The notes beneath the pieces were generated by a model. It was given only the letters and a program-made list of their open reading frames with translations. It did no database searches and was not told where the DNA came from. DNA of 55,868 nucleotides from Verrucomicrobiia bacterium. Its GTDB lineage: Bacteria > Verrucomicrobiota > Verrucomicrobiia > Opitutales > Opitutaceae. This document shows, in pieces, positions 17,128 to 26,551 of the stretch. The translations under genes were made by a program, and so were the position numbers. Numbering within the stretch: the stretch's first letter is position 1; each line of letters opens with the position of its first letter. The stretch lies in the NCBI GenBank assembly GCA_011525695.1, contig WYBX01000008.1, positions 1 to 55,868 on the forward strand, in the 5' to 3' direction.

Positions 17128-17864
17128 GACTTGCCGGCAGCGGGCTTGGCCGAATCAGGCACAGTCTCCTTGGTTGTATCCGGTGCCGCGGCGGGCGGTC
17201 GGGCAAATTCCATCTTGCCGACGATGTCCAGCAACCGGGTGCGGAGCAGTTCGTCCTCCTCCGCCGTCGTCTTCTTGTACGCCATGCCTTCGATCACCCG
17301 CTCGGCCAGCTCGGTGCTGATCACAAAAATGTGGCCATTCCGGACAAACAGCAGGTTGCCGCGCTTGGCGATCGGCAACCGGTTCGCGCCCAATCGGGGA
17401 ACTCGATCCCCGAACATTGTGCCGCCTGGGATCACAATATAGGTGAGCAACGAGCCCTCCATCACGCTGGGGAGGAAGACGGCACTCTCAATGTCCACGC
17501 CGTCGAACGTCTCTTTGAAGTCGGAGAGGACGAAGGTGCTGAAGAAATAGATCAAATAGTCCTTCGTGCCGCGGGTGGAGAGCTCCCAGCGCTGGGTTGC
17601 ATCCTGAGCGAACGCCGCGATGCTGACATGGACGTTGAAATCATCCTGAAAGGTAACGACGTTGGGAGTATCAGTGATTTCGCCGCCGAGTTCAGGCAGG
17701 ACCGGAATGGCGACCCGGAAGATACCCGTGGGCGAGACGTACATCCGGCCCTCCACCTTCCCGGCCAGCGCCGGCGCCAGTTCACCCTGCGCGGAGAGCG
17801 CGAGCGGCAAACCCAGGCAACAGAGCAGGACAGCGATGGGGGGGCGTCGGACGAGATGAAACAT
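17124..17864 (-). CDS. Secreted protein of unknown function
   Basis: A 246-residue exported protein. The signal peptide (MFHLVRRPPIAVLLCCLGLP followed by LALSAQG) would be cleaved at about residue 26. The mature chain begins with a segment reading GRMYVSPTGIFRVAIPVLPELGG and contains several beta-rich stretches, ending in an Ala/Pro/Lys-rich tail (PAAAPDTTKETVPDSAKPAA). The start was placed at the ATG at 17864 since the upstream open frame reads into rsmA in another register. It overlaps the lipoprotein gene by ATGA. No family recognised; a partner of that lipoprotein is the simplest reading. Confidence 0.75.
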   Translation of the reverse strand: MFHLVRRPPIAVLLCCLGLPLALSAQGELAPALAGKVEGRMYVSPTGIFRVAIPVLPELGGEITDTPNVVTFQDDFNVHVSIAAFAQDATQRWELSTRGTKDYLIYFFSTFVLSDFKETFDGVDIESAVFLPSVMEGSLLTYIVIPGGTMFGDRVPRLGANRLPIAKRGNLLFVRNGHIFVISTELAERVIEGMAYKKTTAEEDELLRTRLLDIVGKMEFARPPAAAPDTTKETVPDSAKPAAGKS

Positions 17865-17895
17865 GGGTAACTGAGTACCGGGGACGGCGCTGCTT

Positions 17896-18738
17896 TCAAG
17901 CTGGGAACAAGCTGGAAAAGCGGACCCACCACTCCACCGGAATGGCCTCCGGCCGCGCCTGTTCCGAAAGTCCGCCCTCCCGGAGCAACTCCCGCCAGCC
18001 GCCGGATACGCCGAGCCGGCTGCGCAGGAGGGCCCCGATTTGCTTCCGACGCTGCTGAAAACAACCGCGAATGACAGCCTTGGCGGCGGCCGGGAAGACG
18101 AATGGAGCCGGCCGCCGGACGAGGTTGAGCAGTTGTGATTCGACGTCCGGACGGGGAAAGAAACAGCCCGCTGCGACGCGGTGGCCCGGATCAATGGAAT
18201 AGGCCGCCTGAAGGAAGATCGAGATCGCGCCGAAAGACTTCGAACCGGGCGGTGCGATATAACGCTGGGCCGCCTCCTGCTGCAGCATGAGCACCATCCG
18301 CGCGGGCAACGGACCGCCGATGACGGCATCGATCCAAGGCGTCGCGATGGCGTACGGCAGATTCGCGACGATCTTGAAATCGCTGCGAAGCCTGGTCGGA
18401 TCCGGAATGAATCCGGCAAGAGGGTCCGCGACGGCGTCGCCCTCGCGAAGATGGAGCCGGTCCGGAAAACGGGATTGTAGGGTCGCGGCGAGGTGGGCGT
18501 GCAACCCGCGATCCTTTTCGATGGCCCAGACTTCCGCCCCGGCCTCGAGCAATGCCCCGGTCAACGTGCCCAAACCCGGACCAACTTCCACGACGCGATC
18601 GCCGGCGGTGACTTCCGCAAGCTCCAGCGATTTCCGGACGATATTTCCGTCGACGAGAAAATTCTGGCCGAGGAACCGTTTCGGCTGATGGCCAATTCGG
18701 GCGAGCAGGTCGCGGGTGGCAGAAGGCGAGAGCGGCAT
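17896..18738 (-). CDS. rsmA: 16S rRNA (adenine1518-N6/adenine1519-N6)-dimethyltransferase RsmA (KsgA)
   Basis: Dimethylates two adjacent adenines in the 3' terminal hairpin of 16S rRNA during small-subunit assembly, using SAM. The 280-residue length is typical. Motifs in order are the N-terminal RFLGQNFLVD, motif I VVEVGPGLGTLT, and the catalytic motif IV NLPYAI. The C-terminal helical domain contains RGCFQQRRKQIGALL, close to the family norm (F.qRRKtl). It heads the chain rsmA, secreted protein, lipoprotein, GNAT on the minus strand, with 31 bases to the next gene. Confidence 0.93.
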   Translation of the reverse strand: MPLSPSATRDLLARIGHQPKRFLGQNFLVDGNIVRKSLELAEVTAGDRVVEVGPGLGTLTGALLEAGAEVWAIEKDRGLHAHLAATLQSRFPDRLHLREGDAVADPLAGFIPDPTRLRSDFKIVANLPYAIATPWIDAVIGGPLPARMVLMLQQEAAQRYIAPPGSKSFGAISIFLQAAYSIDPGHRVAAGCFFPRPDVESQLLNLVRRPAPFVFPAAAKAVIRGCFQQRRKQIGALLRSRLGVSGGWRELLREGGLSEQARPEAIPVEWWVRFSSLFPA

Positions 18739-18837
18739 CGCTGGGACCTTTGGATCGAACGTGCCGGGTCGTCGGAGACCTCACTGGTCGCCGCGGGGTT
18801 CCTCGTGACTGGGTCTTCTTCCACGCATGATGGTGAA

Positions 18838-19662
18838 TCAGACGCCCCTGAATGCGGCGATGAGCGCAGCGGGGTCGGATGCCCGCATGAGTGCCTCCCC
18901 CACCAGGATGGCGTGCGCACCGGCGCCCCGGGCGCGGGCCGCATCGCCCGCGGAAACAATGCCGCTTTCGCTGACGGCGATGACGGATTTTGGGAATTGC
19001 GGAATCAGCCGCTCGCTGAGCCCGAGATCGGTCCTGAATACGGCGAGGTCGCGATTGTTGACCCCGATCACCGTGGCGTCGTGTGCGAGTGCCCGTTCGA
19101 GTTCACGTTCGTCGTGAATCTCGAACAGGGCGTCGAGCCCGGCCAGCCCGGCGGCGTTGGAGAGGACCTTGATCTCCTCGTCGGTGAGTGCACGGACGAT
19201 GATCAAGATGGCGCTCGCCCCGGCCTCGCGGGCCTGGAGCACCTGGACCGGATGGACCATGAAATCCTTGCGCAGGCAGGGCGGTGTCGGAGCCGCCCGG
19301 CCCTGAAGGGTGGGTGGGGTTTCGCGAAGCTGGTTCGTGACGGCCCGGAGGTCCTCCAGGGTGCCGCCAAAATACTTCTCATCGGTCAGGATCGAGAGCG
19401 CATCGGCCCCGGCCTGCTGGTAGCGCCGGGCCTGCTCGGGGGCGGAGGCGCCGGCCCGGATGTCGCCGGCGGAGGGCGAGCGGCGCTTGATTTCGGAAAT
19501 GACGGCGAGCCGGCCATCGGACCGCCGGAGCGCGGCCGCAAATCCAGGTGGCCGCGGGTTCGCACGGTCGGCCTGCACGAGCTCGGCCTTGGAAACGACG
19601 CGCACGAGCGGCGCAATTTCGCGCCGCTTCCAAGCCATGATCTCGGTGAGTTTGTCGCTCAT
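18838..19662 (-). CDS. trpC: Indole-3-glycerol phosphate synthase
   Basis: Tryptophan pathway enzyme that closes the indole ring from CdRP. The (beta/alpha)8 barrel is 274 residues. Marks are EIKRRSPSAG (phosphate and catalytic Lys), ILTDEKYFGG, CLRKDFMVHPVQV (catalytic Lys), IGVNNRDL and SESGIVSAGD. The ATG at 19662 is preferred (MSDKLTEIMAWKR), with a GTG 21 bases upstream as an alternative. It stands apart from other trp genes, facing divergently from mazG with about 100 bases between the starts. No leader peptide or tryptophan attenuator was seen. Confidence 0.93.
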   Translation of the reverse strand: MSDKLTEIMAWKRREIAPLVRVVSKAELVQADRANPRPPGFAAALRRSDGRLAVISEIKRRSPSAGDIRAGASAPEQARRYQQAGADALSILTDEKYFGGTLEDLRAVTNQLRETPPTLQGRAAPTPPCLRKDFMVHPVQVLQAREAGASAILIIVRALTDEEIKVLSNAAGLAGLDALFEIHDERELERALAHDATVIGVNNRDLAVFRTDLGLSERLIPQFPKSVIAVSESGIVSAGDAARARGAGAHAILVGEALMRASDPAALIAAFRGV

Positions 19663-19760
19663 GCCGCCGACGACGAAATACACGCGGCGCCGGAAAACGA
19701 GGCCAGATTTGCCCGGAATTTTCTGCTGTATTTCCCCGGTTTCATGGTTCTGCTCCGCGC

Positions 19761-20444
19761 ATGAGCGCGATTGAGGACCTGCAGGCGACCATGGCCCGGC
19801 TCCGGGCCCCCAACGGCTGCCCCTGGGATCAGGAACAAACGCACGCTTCGCTGGTGCGCTGCCTGCTCGACGAGGTCAGCGAGCTGATCGACACGATCGA
19901 TCGCGGCGATTATCCGCACATGAAGGAGGAACTGGGCGACGTGCTGATCCAGGTGGTGTTTCATGCCCAGATTGCGGCGGAACAGGGGCAGTTCAACTTC
20001 GATGACGTCGCCCGGGAGATCAATGAGAAGCTGATCCGGCGGCATCCCCATGTATTCGGCACGAGCAAGCTCGAGACGTCGGAGCAGGTGATTGTCGAAT
20101 GGGAGAAGATCAAGGCGACGGAGAAGAAGAACGGTCCGGCCGCGGGCGAGGGGGCGGTGTTCAAGGAGCTGCCGCCGCGGCTGCCGGCATTGATGTTTGC
20201 GGAGGCGGTCTGGAAGCAGATCGAGAAGCGGCAGCTGCCGGTCTCGGGGGTGGTCGATCCGGCGCAGATCAGCGCGCTGGGCGAGCGACTGGACGCGGCC
20301 ATGCTGGGCCGGATGTTGTTCGAACTGGCGGCGGCGGCGCGCAAGCGTGGGCTCGATCCCGAGGGTGCCCTCCGGCAGCACACGGGCCGGGTGATGCGTG
20401 AGGTCCAGGCCAGGGCGGCCGGGAAAGCCCCGGAAGATGGCTGA
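19761..20444 (+). CDS. mazG: Nucleoside triphosphate pyrophosphohydrolase MazG
   Basis: Hydrolyses NTPs and damaged dNTPs to the monophosphate. The 227-residue product opens with the MazG signature LRAPNGCPWDQEQTHASL and carries the metal-binding E-x2-E-x12-28-E-x2-D pattern in LLDEVSELID and MKEELGDVLIQVVFHAQIA. The motif RRHPHVFG and the second-domain EKLIRRHPHVF are typical of E. coli MazG; length is slightly short of 260. The stop codon overlaps the start region of the following recombinase gene by eight bases. Confidence 0.93.
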   Translation: MSAIEDLQATMARLRAPNGCPWDQEQTHASLVRCLLDEVSELIDTIDRGDYPHMKEELGDVLIQVVFHAQIAAEQGQFNFDDVAREINEKLIRRHPHVFGTSKLETSEQVIVEWEKIKATEKKNGPAAGEGAVFKELPPRLPALMFAEAVWKQIEKRQLPVSGVVDPAQISALGERLDAAMLGRMLFELAAAARKRGLDPEGALRQHTGRVMREVQARAAGKAPEDG

Positions 20445-21393
20445 CCGGGCTCCGACTCCAAGGCTGCGGGTCCCGCCGGGAGTGGTGGCGGAATGGTGGC
20501 AGCCGTTCGCGGCATTTCTCACGGAGGAGCGCCGATACTCGGCGTATACGGTCCGGAATTACCGGCAGGCCTTCGAGGATCTCTACCGCTGGCTGTCGGA
20601 TCCGGCCGTGAACCTCTGGGGAGCAGGGCTCGGGGCGCTCGGTGCGCGCGAGATGCGGGACTTCGTGATCGAGGCGCAGCGACGGTTTGATCGCCGGACC
20701 CTGCATAACCACGCCTCGGGGCTTCGCGCCTTCTTCCGTTACTGGATCCGCCAGGGAAAGCTGGATCGTGATCCGCTCCTGGGCGTGCCGCTGCCCCGGC
20801 TCGAGCGCCGGCTGCCCAAATTCCTGACCGAAACCCAGATGAAGCTGCTGCTGACCGCACCGCAGCGGCAGTTGGAACAGGGGGCCCTGGATTCCCACAC
20901 AGCCTGGCGCGACCGGCTGGCGATGGAACTGCTGTATGGCGGCGGGCTGCGGGTGAGTGAACTGGTCGCGCTGAACCACGGGGCGGTGGACGTCCAGGCG
21001 GGGGTGGCGCGGGTTATCGGGAAGGGCGGGAGGGAACGGTTGTGCCCGCTGGGCCGGATCGCGGTGGCGGTACTCATCCGGTTTCGTGACGAATTTTCAG
21101 CCGCCCGGGAGCCCGGCAGCGCCGTCCTGGTGAACCCGGACGGCACGCGCATGAGTGTCGGGGCGGTGCAGAAGATGCTGAAGCGGCACCTCGCGTTTGC
21201 CGGGCTGCCGCTCGATTTGACGCCGCACAAGCTCCGCCACTCGTATGCCACGCACCTGCTGAATGCCGGGGCGGATCTCCGGCTGGTCCAGGAACTGCTC
21301 GGGCATGCCCAGCTGGCAACCACCCAGATTTACACCCATGTCAGCGTGGCGCGATTGAAGGAAATCCACGCCCGGGCCCACCCCCGGGCATAG
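20437..21393 (+). CDS. xerC: Tyrosine recombinase XerC/XerD family
   Basis: Site-specific recombinase of 318 residues. The N-terminal SAM-like core-binding domain (EERRYSAYTVRNYRQAFEDL) precedes the catalytic domain with Arg in GGGLRVSELVAL, Lys in RVIGKGGRERLCPLG, HKLRHSYATHLL (His-x2-Arg), LGHAQLATTQIYTHV (His and the Tyr nucleophile). All catalytic residues are present. The ATG at 20437 lies inside the end of mazG. Given chromosomal housekeeping neighbours this is likely a dimer-resolution recombinase rather than an element integrase; XerC versus XerD cannot be fixed by eye. Confidence 0.88.
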   Translation: MADRAPTPRLRVPPGVVAEWWQPFAAFLTEERRYSAYTVRNYRQAFEDLYRWLSDPAVNLWGAGLGALGAREMRDFVIEAQRRFDRRTLHNHASGLRAFFRYWIRQGKLDRDPLLGVPLPRLERRLPKFLTETQMKLLLTAPQRQLEQGALDSHTAWRDRLAMELLYGGGLRVSELVALNHGAVDVQAGVARVIGKGGRERLCPLGRIAVAVLIRFRDEFSAAREPGSAVLVNPDGTRMSVGAVQKMLKRHLAFAGLPLDLTPHKLRHSYATHLLNAGADLRLVQELLGHAQLATTQIYTHVSVARLKEIHARAHPRA

Positions 21394-21470
21394 CCCGGAT
21401 CTTCCTCGTGAATCTTTCTCTTTAGTCTTTCTCCCACCCATGCGGACGTCCGCCGAAATGGCCGCAAAGC

Positions 21471-21506
21471 GAAGCCCCGACCGGCACTGCATTCGATCGG
21501 GGCTTC
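21471..21506. terminator. Bidirectional hairpin terminator between xerC and the TonB receptor
   Basis: Perfect 10-bp arms GAAGCCCCGA (21471-21480) and TCGGGGCTTC (21497-21506) with a 16-base loop, in the 179-bp gap between two convergent genes. There is no strong T-run on either side, so it is an imperfect intrinsic terminator or an mRNA-end protecting hairpin. Confidence 0.65.
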
Positions 21507-21572
21507 CGAACCAAAGGTGGAGCACGGGCCGGGCCAGCCCGTACCGCCGGTGATGCTATTGAAACTTTCGGC

Positions 21573-24500
21573 TCAGAACGTGCCCTTGATGCCGAGATTC
21601 ATCTGGATGCCGTATTCCTCCATCCGGTAATCATGACTATAGGCCGGGGAAAGCTCGTTGTAGCGTTGGAGGATTTGCTGCTTGTTCAGGATGTTTCGGG
21701 CATTGCCGAAGATCGTCAGCCGCTTGCTGAGCTGGAACTCGACGTTGAGATCCAGGAACGTCCGCGGCGCGTAGTATTCCGTGAATCCGCCCGCGGCCCC
21801 GCCGTAGGCGTTGCCCGTCTGGGGATCCAGCCGCTGGCGTCCACGATAGTTCCATTTCAGCGCAAGCACGACGGGCTTGCGGCCATAGGTGATGCCCCAG
21901 CTGGCGGATTCCTCGATGAACTTGGCGAAATCGGCATTGTTCGGGCCGGAGAGGTCCAGCTTGGTGCCATTCGCAAAGATGCTGAAATCCTTCAGCTTGT
22001 CCGAGAGGATACCGAGCGACTGCTGGTAGCTGAGCTCGAACCCGGTGATCTTCGCGTCACCGATATTGAGCGTGTACTGCAGATTCAGCCCGATGGTCGA
22101 CGGATCCAGCGTGTGCTGGGCCACGTCCGCCGCGGTGACAACGCTGTTCGAGGTGCCCCAGAAATCGGTCAGGTTCTTGGCGAAGTACCCGCCGGAGACG
22201 ACGCCGCCGTTGGGGAAGTAGTATTCGAGCGAGAGGTCGAAGCTGTCGGCTTCCCACGGCTTGAGCTGGGTGTTCGTGACAATCACGGTCTGGGCGGGAA
22301 CGGTGCCGATGCCATCGTTGATGCTGGTCTCGCTGTAGTTGACGCGGGCCAGCGGAAGGATGTCGGCAAAATCCGGCCGGCCGAGCGAGGTGGAGTAGGC
22401 GAAGCGCGCGATCAGATCCGGGGTGATGGAATAGTTCGCGTGGAAGCTGGGATAGTACCCGTCGTAGGACGTGCTGGTGCTGTAAGCCCGCTCGAGGAAG
22501 TTGGCCTGGAGCAGTTCCATGGTCGTGATCGGGCCGCGGGTGAGGGGGCCCACGCCATCGTCCTCGGTCTTTTCAAATCGCACGCCGGTCACCAGGCCCA
22601 GGCTGCCGTGCAGCAGCTTGGCCTCGGCCTGCACATAGGCAGCCGTGATCTTCTCCTCCAGGTATTGGGAATTCTGGCGGCGGAACCGCTCGGCGGCGAG
22701 CGCCTGATCGGCGGTCTGGGCATAGGCGGTCGGCGTCGTCACCTTGAGATCATAGAGGGCATAGGGATCGGGCCACTCCTGGAACGGCAGCCCCCAGAAC
22801 GGATCCTGGTACAGGTATTCCGTATCAACCCAGTCGGTACCGGTGACGGTGCCCGCCAGGTTCCATGATTCGTCCCAACGCCGGATATCGCGGGTCTGGT
22901 TCCGCTGATCGAGACCGGCCTTGAGGCTGACGGGGATGGGCAGGTTGGGCGAATACTTGAAATTGATCGCGCCGCCGATGAACTCGTCCCGCGCATCGAT
23001 CGGGTTGCCGCGGCCGTAGGAGACGCGGTAATTGCTGAGGTCGGTAGGGTCGAGCAGCTCGCCCGCCGCGTTGTACACATAGATTTCCTGCGGGCGGGTC
23101 TGGTCGATATTGCGATATTCGATCCGGGAAACGTTCAGCATGTTCGTCCGCACCTCGCTGAAATGACCGCGGCCGGTGTCGCGATACCACGTGCGGGAGG
23201 CCGAGCCGTTCAGGCTGGCGTCGATTTCCCAGGTCGGGCCGGTGTAGCGCCAGTTGACGTTGCCGGCCGTGGTCGCGCCATATTTGTCGCGGAAGGAGGT
23301 CTGGCCCTGGACGGTGCCGCGGCCAGTGGCGCCGCTGACCCAGTCCTGGCCCCAGGTGAGCGGAGTGCCGCCGGAGGGCGTCGAGGTCGCGCTGGTGCCG
23401 ACGTTGTAGGTGAAGTTGCGGTTGCCGAATTGGGAGAGATAGTAATTCGCCTGCACGGCGCCGGAAAGCACCTGGTTGGAGGCGATCTTCCAGTCGAACT
23501 TCGCGCTGCCGGATCGGCGGAAGGTGTTCTTCGGGCCGTCCTGGAAAAGGTAGCTCTGGAGATAGGGGTTCGCGGCCGTTGCGCCGGCCTGGGCGAAGTT
23601 GTAGGTCTTCTGCGAGCGGTGCTGCTCGTTGTACTGGTTGGAAACCAGCCCGGTGACCACGATGCCAAACGTCTTCGAGATCGGCAGGGTGTAATCAAAA
23701 TCAAAGCCGGGGAGAATCTTTCGGGTCGGTTCATCCAGCGGTCCGGGCGTTTTCCGGAACACCTGGAGATCCTCGTGATTCGCGTTGAGGTACAGCTTGT
23801 ACTTGAACTCGGCGCCCTTCCGTTCGAACGCATTCTTGCTGACCATGTTCACCGCCCCGCCCAGCGAGTCGGCCGGCATGCTGGGCAGCGGCGCCTTGGA
23901 GACCTCGACGCGCGCCACGTTGTTGATCGAGACCTGCTCGAATTCGAAGGAGCGGCTGCTCGCACCGGACGATGAACTGGCCATCCGGGCCCCGTTGACG
24001 GATATGCTGGTGAAGTTGTCGGCGAAGCCGCGGACGGACATCGTGCGCACATCCGCCGCGACATAATCGACGGTGATACCGGGCAGGAACTTCATGAACT
24101 CCCCGATATTGCCCTCCGTCACGTCTCCGAATGCGTCGGCCGCGACCACATTCTTGATGCTGGCGGCGTAACGCTGCTCGTTGGCGGCGATCGAAGCCGC
24201 GTTCGTGTCGCGCTCCGCGGCGACAGTGAAGGGATCGAGCACGACCGTTTCGCCATCCTTCATGGCAGCCGCCAGCCGGGATGTTGTCAGTCTCACGTCC
24301 TGCACGACGGAGGCCCCCGGGACGAGTTCGACCGCCACGGTCTGGCTCGCCATGCCGGTGTAGCTGAAGATGAGTTCGACCCGGCCGGCGGGAAGACCAC
24401 TGAGGAAGTATTCACCATATTCGTTGGTGAAGACCTCCTGGCCGGTCGCTGCGACCGTGACGCGAGCCAGGTTCAGCGCGCTGCCTGAAACCGCATTTTC

Positions 24501-24662
24501 CACACGGCCAGACACCATGGCGGTGCCGCCAGCCTGGGCGGAAAGGTCGGACGGAAACAGGAGTGCACACGTGAGGACCAGCAGGTTCAAAAGGCCGGCA
24601 GCGGCCTTGGGCATTGGCAGCCGCCAGCAGTGCCGGCGGGCGTATTTGATGGTAGGTTTCAT
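21573..24662 (-). CDS. TonB-dependent receptor with carboxypeptidase-like N-terminal domain
   Basis: Large outer-membrane transporter, 1029 residues. Order of parts: long signal peptide (to about residue 44, SDLSAQAGG), a carboxypeptidase-D-like regulatory domain (VSGRVENAVSG to VVQDVRL), a plug domain with GNIGEFMKFLPGI and SVRGFADNFTSISVNGAR, and a C-terminal barrel ending in NLGIKGTF with terminal Phe. The form is that of the many receptors in Opitutaceae used for glycan or siderophore uptake. It is divergent from an MFS transporter, with a 450-bp gap between the starts, and ends at a hairpin facing xerC. Substrate unknown; no SusD-like partner is present. Confidence 0.9.
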   Translation of the reverse strand: MKPTIKYARRHCWRLPMPKAAAGLLNLLVLTCALLFPSDLSAQAGGTAMVSGRVENAVSGSALNLARVTVAATGQEVFTNEYGEYFLSGLPAGRVELIFSYTGMASQTVAVELVPGASVVQDVRLTTSRLAAAMKDGETVVLDPFTVAAERDTNAASIAANEQRYAASIKNVVAADAFGDVTEGNIGEFMKFLPGITVDYVAADVRTMSVRGFADNFTSISVNGARMASSSSGASSRSFEFEQVSINNVARVEVSKAPLPSMPADSLGGAVNMVSKNAFERKGAEFKYKLYLNANHEDLQVFRKTPGPLDEPTRKILPGFDFDYTLPISKTFGIVVTGLVSNQYNEQHRSQKTYNFAQAGATAANPYLQSYLFQDGPKNTFRRSGSAKFDWKIASNQVLSGAVQANYYLSQFGNRNFTYNVGTSATSTPSGGTPLTWGQDWVSGATGRGTVQGQTSFRDKYGATTAGNVNWRYTGPTWEIDASLNGSASRTWYRDTGRGHFSEVRTNMLNVSRIEYRNIDQTRPQEIYVYNAAGELLDPTDLSNYRVSYGRGNPIDARDEFIGGAINFKYSPNLPIPVSLKAGLDQRNQTRDIRRWDESWNLAGTVTGTDWVDTEYLYQDPFWGLPFQEWPDPYALYDLKVTTPTAYAQTADQALAAERFRRQNSQYLEEKITAAYVQAEAKLLHGSLGLVTGVRFEKTEDDGVGPLTRGPITTMELLQANFLERAYSTSTSYDGYYPSFHANYSITPDLIARFAYSTSLGRPDFADILPLARVNYSETSINDGIGTVPAQTVIVTNTQLKPWEADSFDLSLEYYFPNGGVVSGGYFAKNLTDFWGTSNSVVTAADVAQHTLDPSTIGLNLQYTLNIGDAKITGFELSYQQSLGILSDKLKDFSIFANGTKLDLSGPNNADFAKFIEESASWGITYGRKPVVLALKWNYRGRQRLDPQTGNAYGGAAGGFTEYYAPRTFLDLNVEFQLSKRLTIFGNARNILNKQQILQRYNELSPAYSHDYRMEEYGIQMNLGIKGTF

Positions 24663-25112
24663 GTCAGGGCAGGATTGCCATAACCGGGGGGAGTGGGGCT
24701 TGGTGGAAAGGAAACGGTTGGTTCTCCGTTTCCGGGAAAGAGTCAGCCAGGCGGAGAATCCGGGAGGAGATTCCAGGTGGCGTTATCTGAATACGTGAAA
24801 CCCGGGCCGGAGCGCTGCCTGTCCGGAATGCGTCGAGTCTTGCGATGGTGATCCTGCGCGAGTTGACGTGTCGCGGGCTTGGACCAGGCAACCGAAGCAT
24901 TGCTTCGACGGTTCACGGTTTGGAAATGCCCGTCGCCGGCCTTGGCGTCAAGCGATGACACCTCCGGGTGCGGCCGACGCAGTTCAACCCCGGCCGGCAC
25001 GGGGCCTGTTTTGGTCCGGCACGATGGCCTTGTTCCCGTGGCGGTTTTCGTACTCCCTTGGCCGCGATTCACCCGATGCCGGACGATCCGCACCACCGCC
25101 ACCCCGTCACGC
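24663..25112. other. Divergent intergenic region
   Basis: 450 bp between the starts of the TonB receptor (-) and the MFS gene (+). It holds a perfect 8-bp stem (GGAAACGG and CCGTTTCC near 24710-24735) in the receptor leader. Open frames in it have no recognisable product and read as extensions of the flanking genes. No convincing riboswitch was seen. Confidence 0.5.
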
Positions 25113-26345
25113 ATGACCACCCGCACCGCTGAATCCAGCACGCCATCGGCGGGGCAGACGATCCTGCACGTACTGGGCGGATTGAGCGTCGCCCACCTGC
25201 TTCACGACACGCTCCAGTCCGTGATTCCGGCACTGTACCCGCTGATCAAAGACACCTTCCGGCTCAACTTCTCGCAAATCGGGATCATCGCCTTCACCTA
25301 TCAGCTCACCGGATCGATCCTACAGCCGCTGGTCGGTGCCTACACGGACCGCCGGCCGCTGCCGAGTTCCCTGGCCTGGAGCATTGCAATCACGCTCGGC
25401 GGACTGGTGCTGTTTGCGTATACCAACCATTTCGCGGGCCTGGTCCTCGCCTCGGCCTGCATGGGGACGGGGTCCGCAATCTTCCATCCCGAGGCCTCGC
25501 GGCTGGCCCGGCTGGCATCAGGGGGCAGGCACGGCTTCGCCCAGGCGCTGTTTCAGGTCGGCGGGAACCTAGGCGTTTCATTCGGTCCGCTCCTGGCGGC
25601 GGCGGTCGTGATGCCGCGTGGGCGGGCGCACCTGCTGTGGTTCTCCATTGTCGCGCTTGGCGCGATGGGGCTGCTGCTCCGGCTCGGGGCATGGTACCGG
25701 AGCCACCTCGCGGGCACCCGGCTGCCGCCGGGGGCGCGGGTGGCAAGCCCCGAACCCGCCCGGCTGCCACGGCGGCGGGTGATGATGGCGCTCGGCGTAC
25801 TGGCCGCGCTGATTTTCTCGAAGTATTTCTATCTCGCCGCGTTCACCAGCTATTACACGTTTTACCTCATCGAGCGGTTTGGGGTTTCGGTGCAGTCCGC
25901 CCAGGTCCTGCTATTCATGTTCCTCTTTGCCGTCGCCGCCGGCACGATCATCGGGGGACCGGTGGGCGACCGGATCGGCCGCAAGTATGTGATTTGGGTG
26001 TCGATTCTCGGCGTGGCGCCATTTGCCCTGGTCCTGCCCCATGCCGGTCTGGTTGGAACAGTCCTGCTGACCCTGGTCATCGGCGTGGTGCTGGCCTCGG
26101 CATTTTCGGCCATTTTGGTCTATGCGCAGGAGCTGGTGCCGGGAAATGTCGGGATGATTGCAGGGCTGTTCTTCGGCTTTGCATTCGGGATGGCGGGAAT
26201 TGGATCGGCCCTGCTGGGTCGGCTGGCCGATCATACCAGCATCGAGCATGTGTTCCGCGTATGCAGTTTCCTGCCGCTGATGGGATTGATCACGGCCTAC
26301 CTTCCGGATCTGCACCATCCGCCCGCTCGTTCCGACCCGAGCTGA
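25113..26345 (+). CDS. MFS transporter, fosmidomycin-resistance (Fsr)-like
   Basis: Polytopic inner-membrane protein of 410 residues with about 12 helices. It opens with LGGLSVAHLLHDTLQSVIPALYP, the hallmark of the Fsr branch, followed by FSQIGIIAFTYQLTGSILQPLVG and GSAIFHPEASRLARLASGG, which is the conserved His-Pro-Glu segment of Fsr. The second half begins with LGVLAALIFSKYFYLAAFTSYY. The ATG at 25113 is preferred; a longer frame upstream encodes a non-membrane, low-information stretch. Fsr-type proteins export small drugs. It is divergent from the TonB receptor and convergent with the metallo-beta-lactamase gene. Confidence 0.85.
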   Translation: MTTRTAESSTPSAGQTILHVLGGLSVAHLLHDTLQSVIPALYPLIKDTFRLNFSQIGIIAFTYQLTGSILQPLVGAYTDRRPLPSSLAWSIAITLGGLVLFAYTNHFAGLVLASACMGTGSAIFHPEASRLARLASGGRHGFAQALFQVGGNLGVSFGPLLAAAVVMPRGRAHLLWFSIVALGAMGLLLRLGAWYRSHLAGTRLPPGARVASPEPARLPRRRVMMALGVLAALIFSKYFYLAAFTSYYTFYLIERFGVSVQSAQVLLFMFLFAVAAGTIIGGPVGDRIGRKYVIWVSILGVAPFALVLPHAGLVGTVLLTLVIGVVLASAFSAILVYAQELVPGNVGMIAGLFFGFAFGMAGIGSALLGRLADHTSIEHVFRVCSFLPLMGLITAYLPDLHHPPARSDPS

Positions 26346-26400
26346 GCACCGGCAGGGAGGCATCCCGGGTCTCTCCATCACGCCGCCGGGAAGCCTGTCG

Positions 26401-26458
26401 GCGGATCGACTTGGAGGCACCGAAGGTAAGGGCGAATCATCCGACATGCTGCTAAATG
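26401..26458 (+). repeat. 58-bp dispersed repeat, copy 1
   Basis: Matches 36927-36984 at 52 of 58 positions in the same orientation; the last 28 bases (GGCGAATCATCCGACATG then CTGCTAAATG) are identical. A shorter upstream word GCCTGTCGG is shared as well. It lies in the 206-bp gap between the convergent MFS and metallo-beta-lactamase genes. No transposase or gene is associated with it. Confidence 0.85.
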
Positions 26459-26551
26459 AAAATGCCCACGGCATTTTCGCTAAGGAGACTGTCGCCTGGC
26501 CGACTCTCGGTGCGCCCCTTTCAGAATGATCCGCCCAAGTCCGACGGACTC

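Noticed and set aside
20437..21393. Integrase of a mobile element bounded by the terminal inverted repeats
   Set aside because: The recombinase overlaps mazG in a housekeeping setting and looks like XerC/D; no attachment sites or cargo pattern link it to the repeats.
24663..25112. A cobalamin riboswitch ahead of the TonB receptor
   Set aside because: A word loosely like a B12 box (GCCAGGCGGAG) is on the wrong strand for the receptor and the rest of the fold is not visible.
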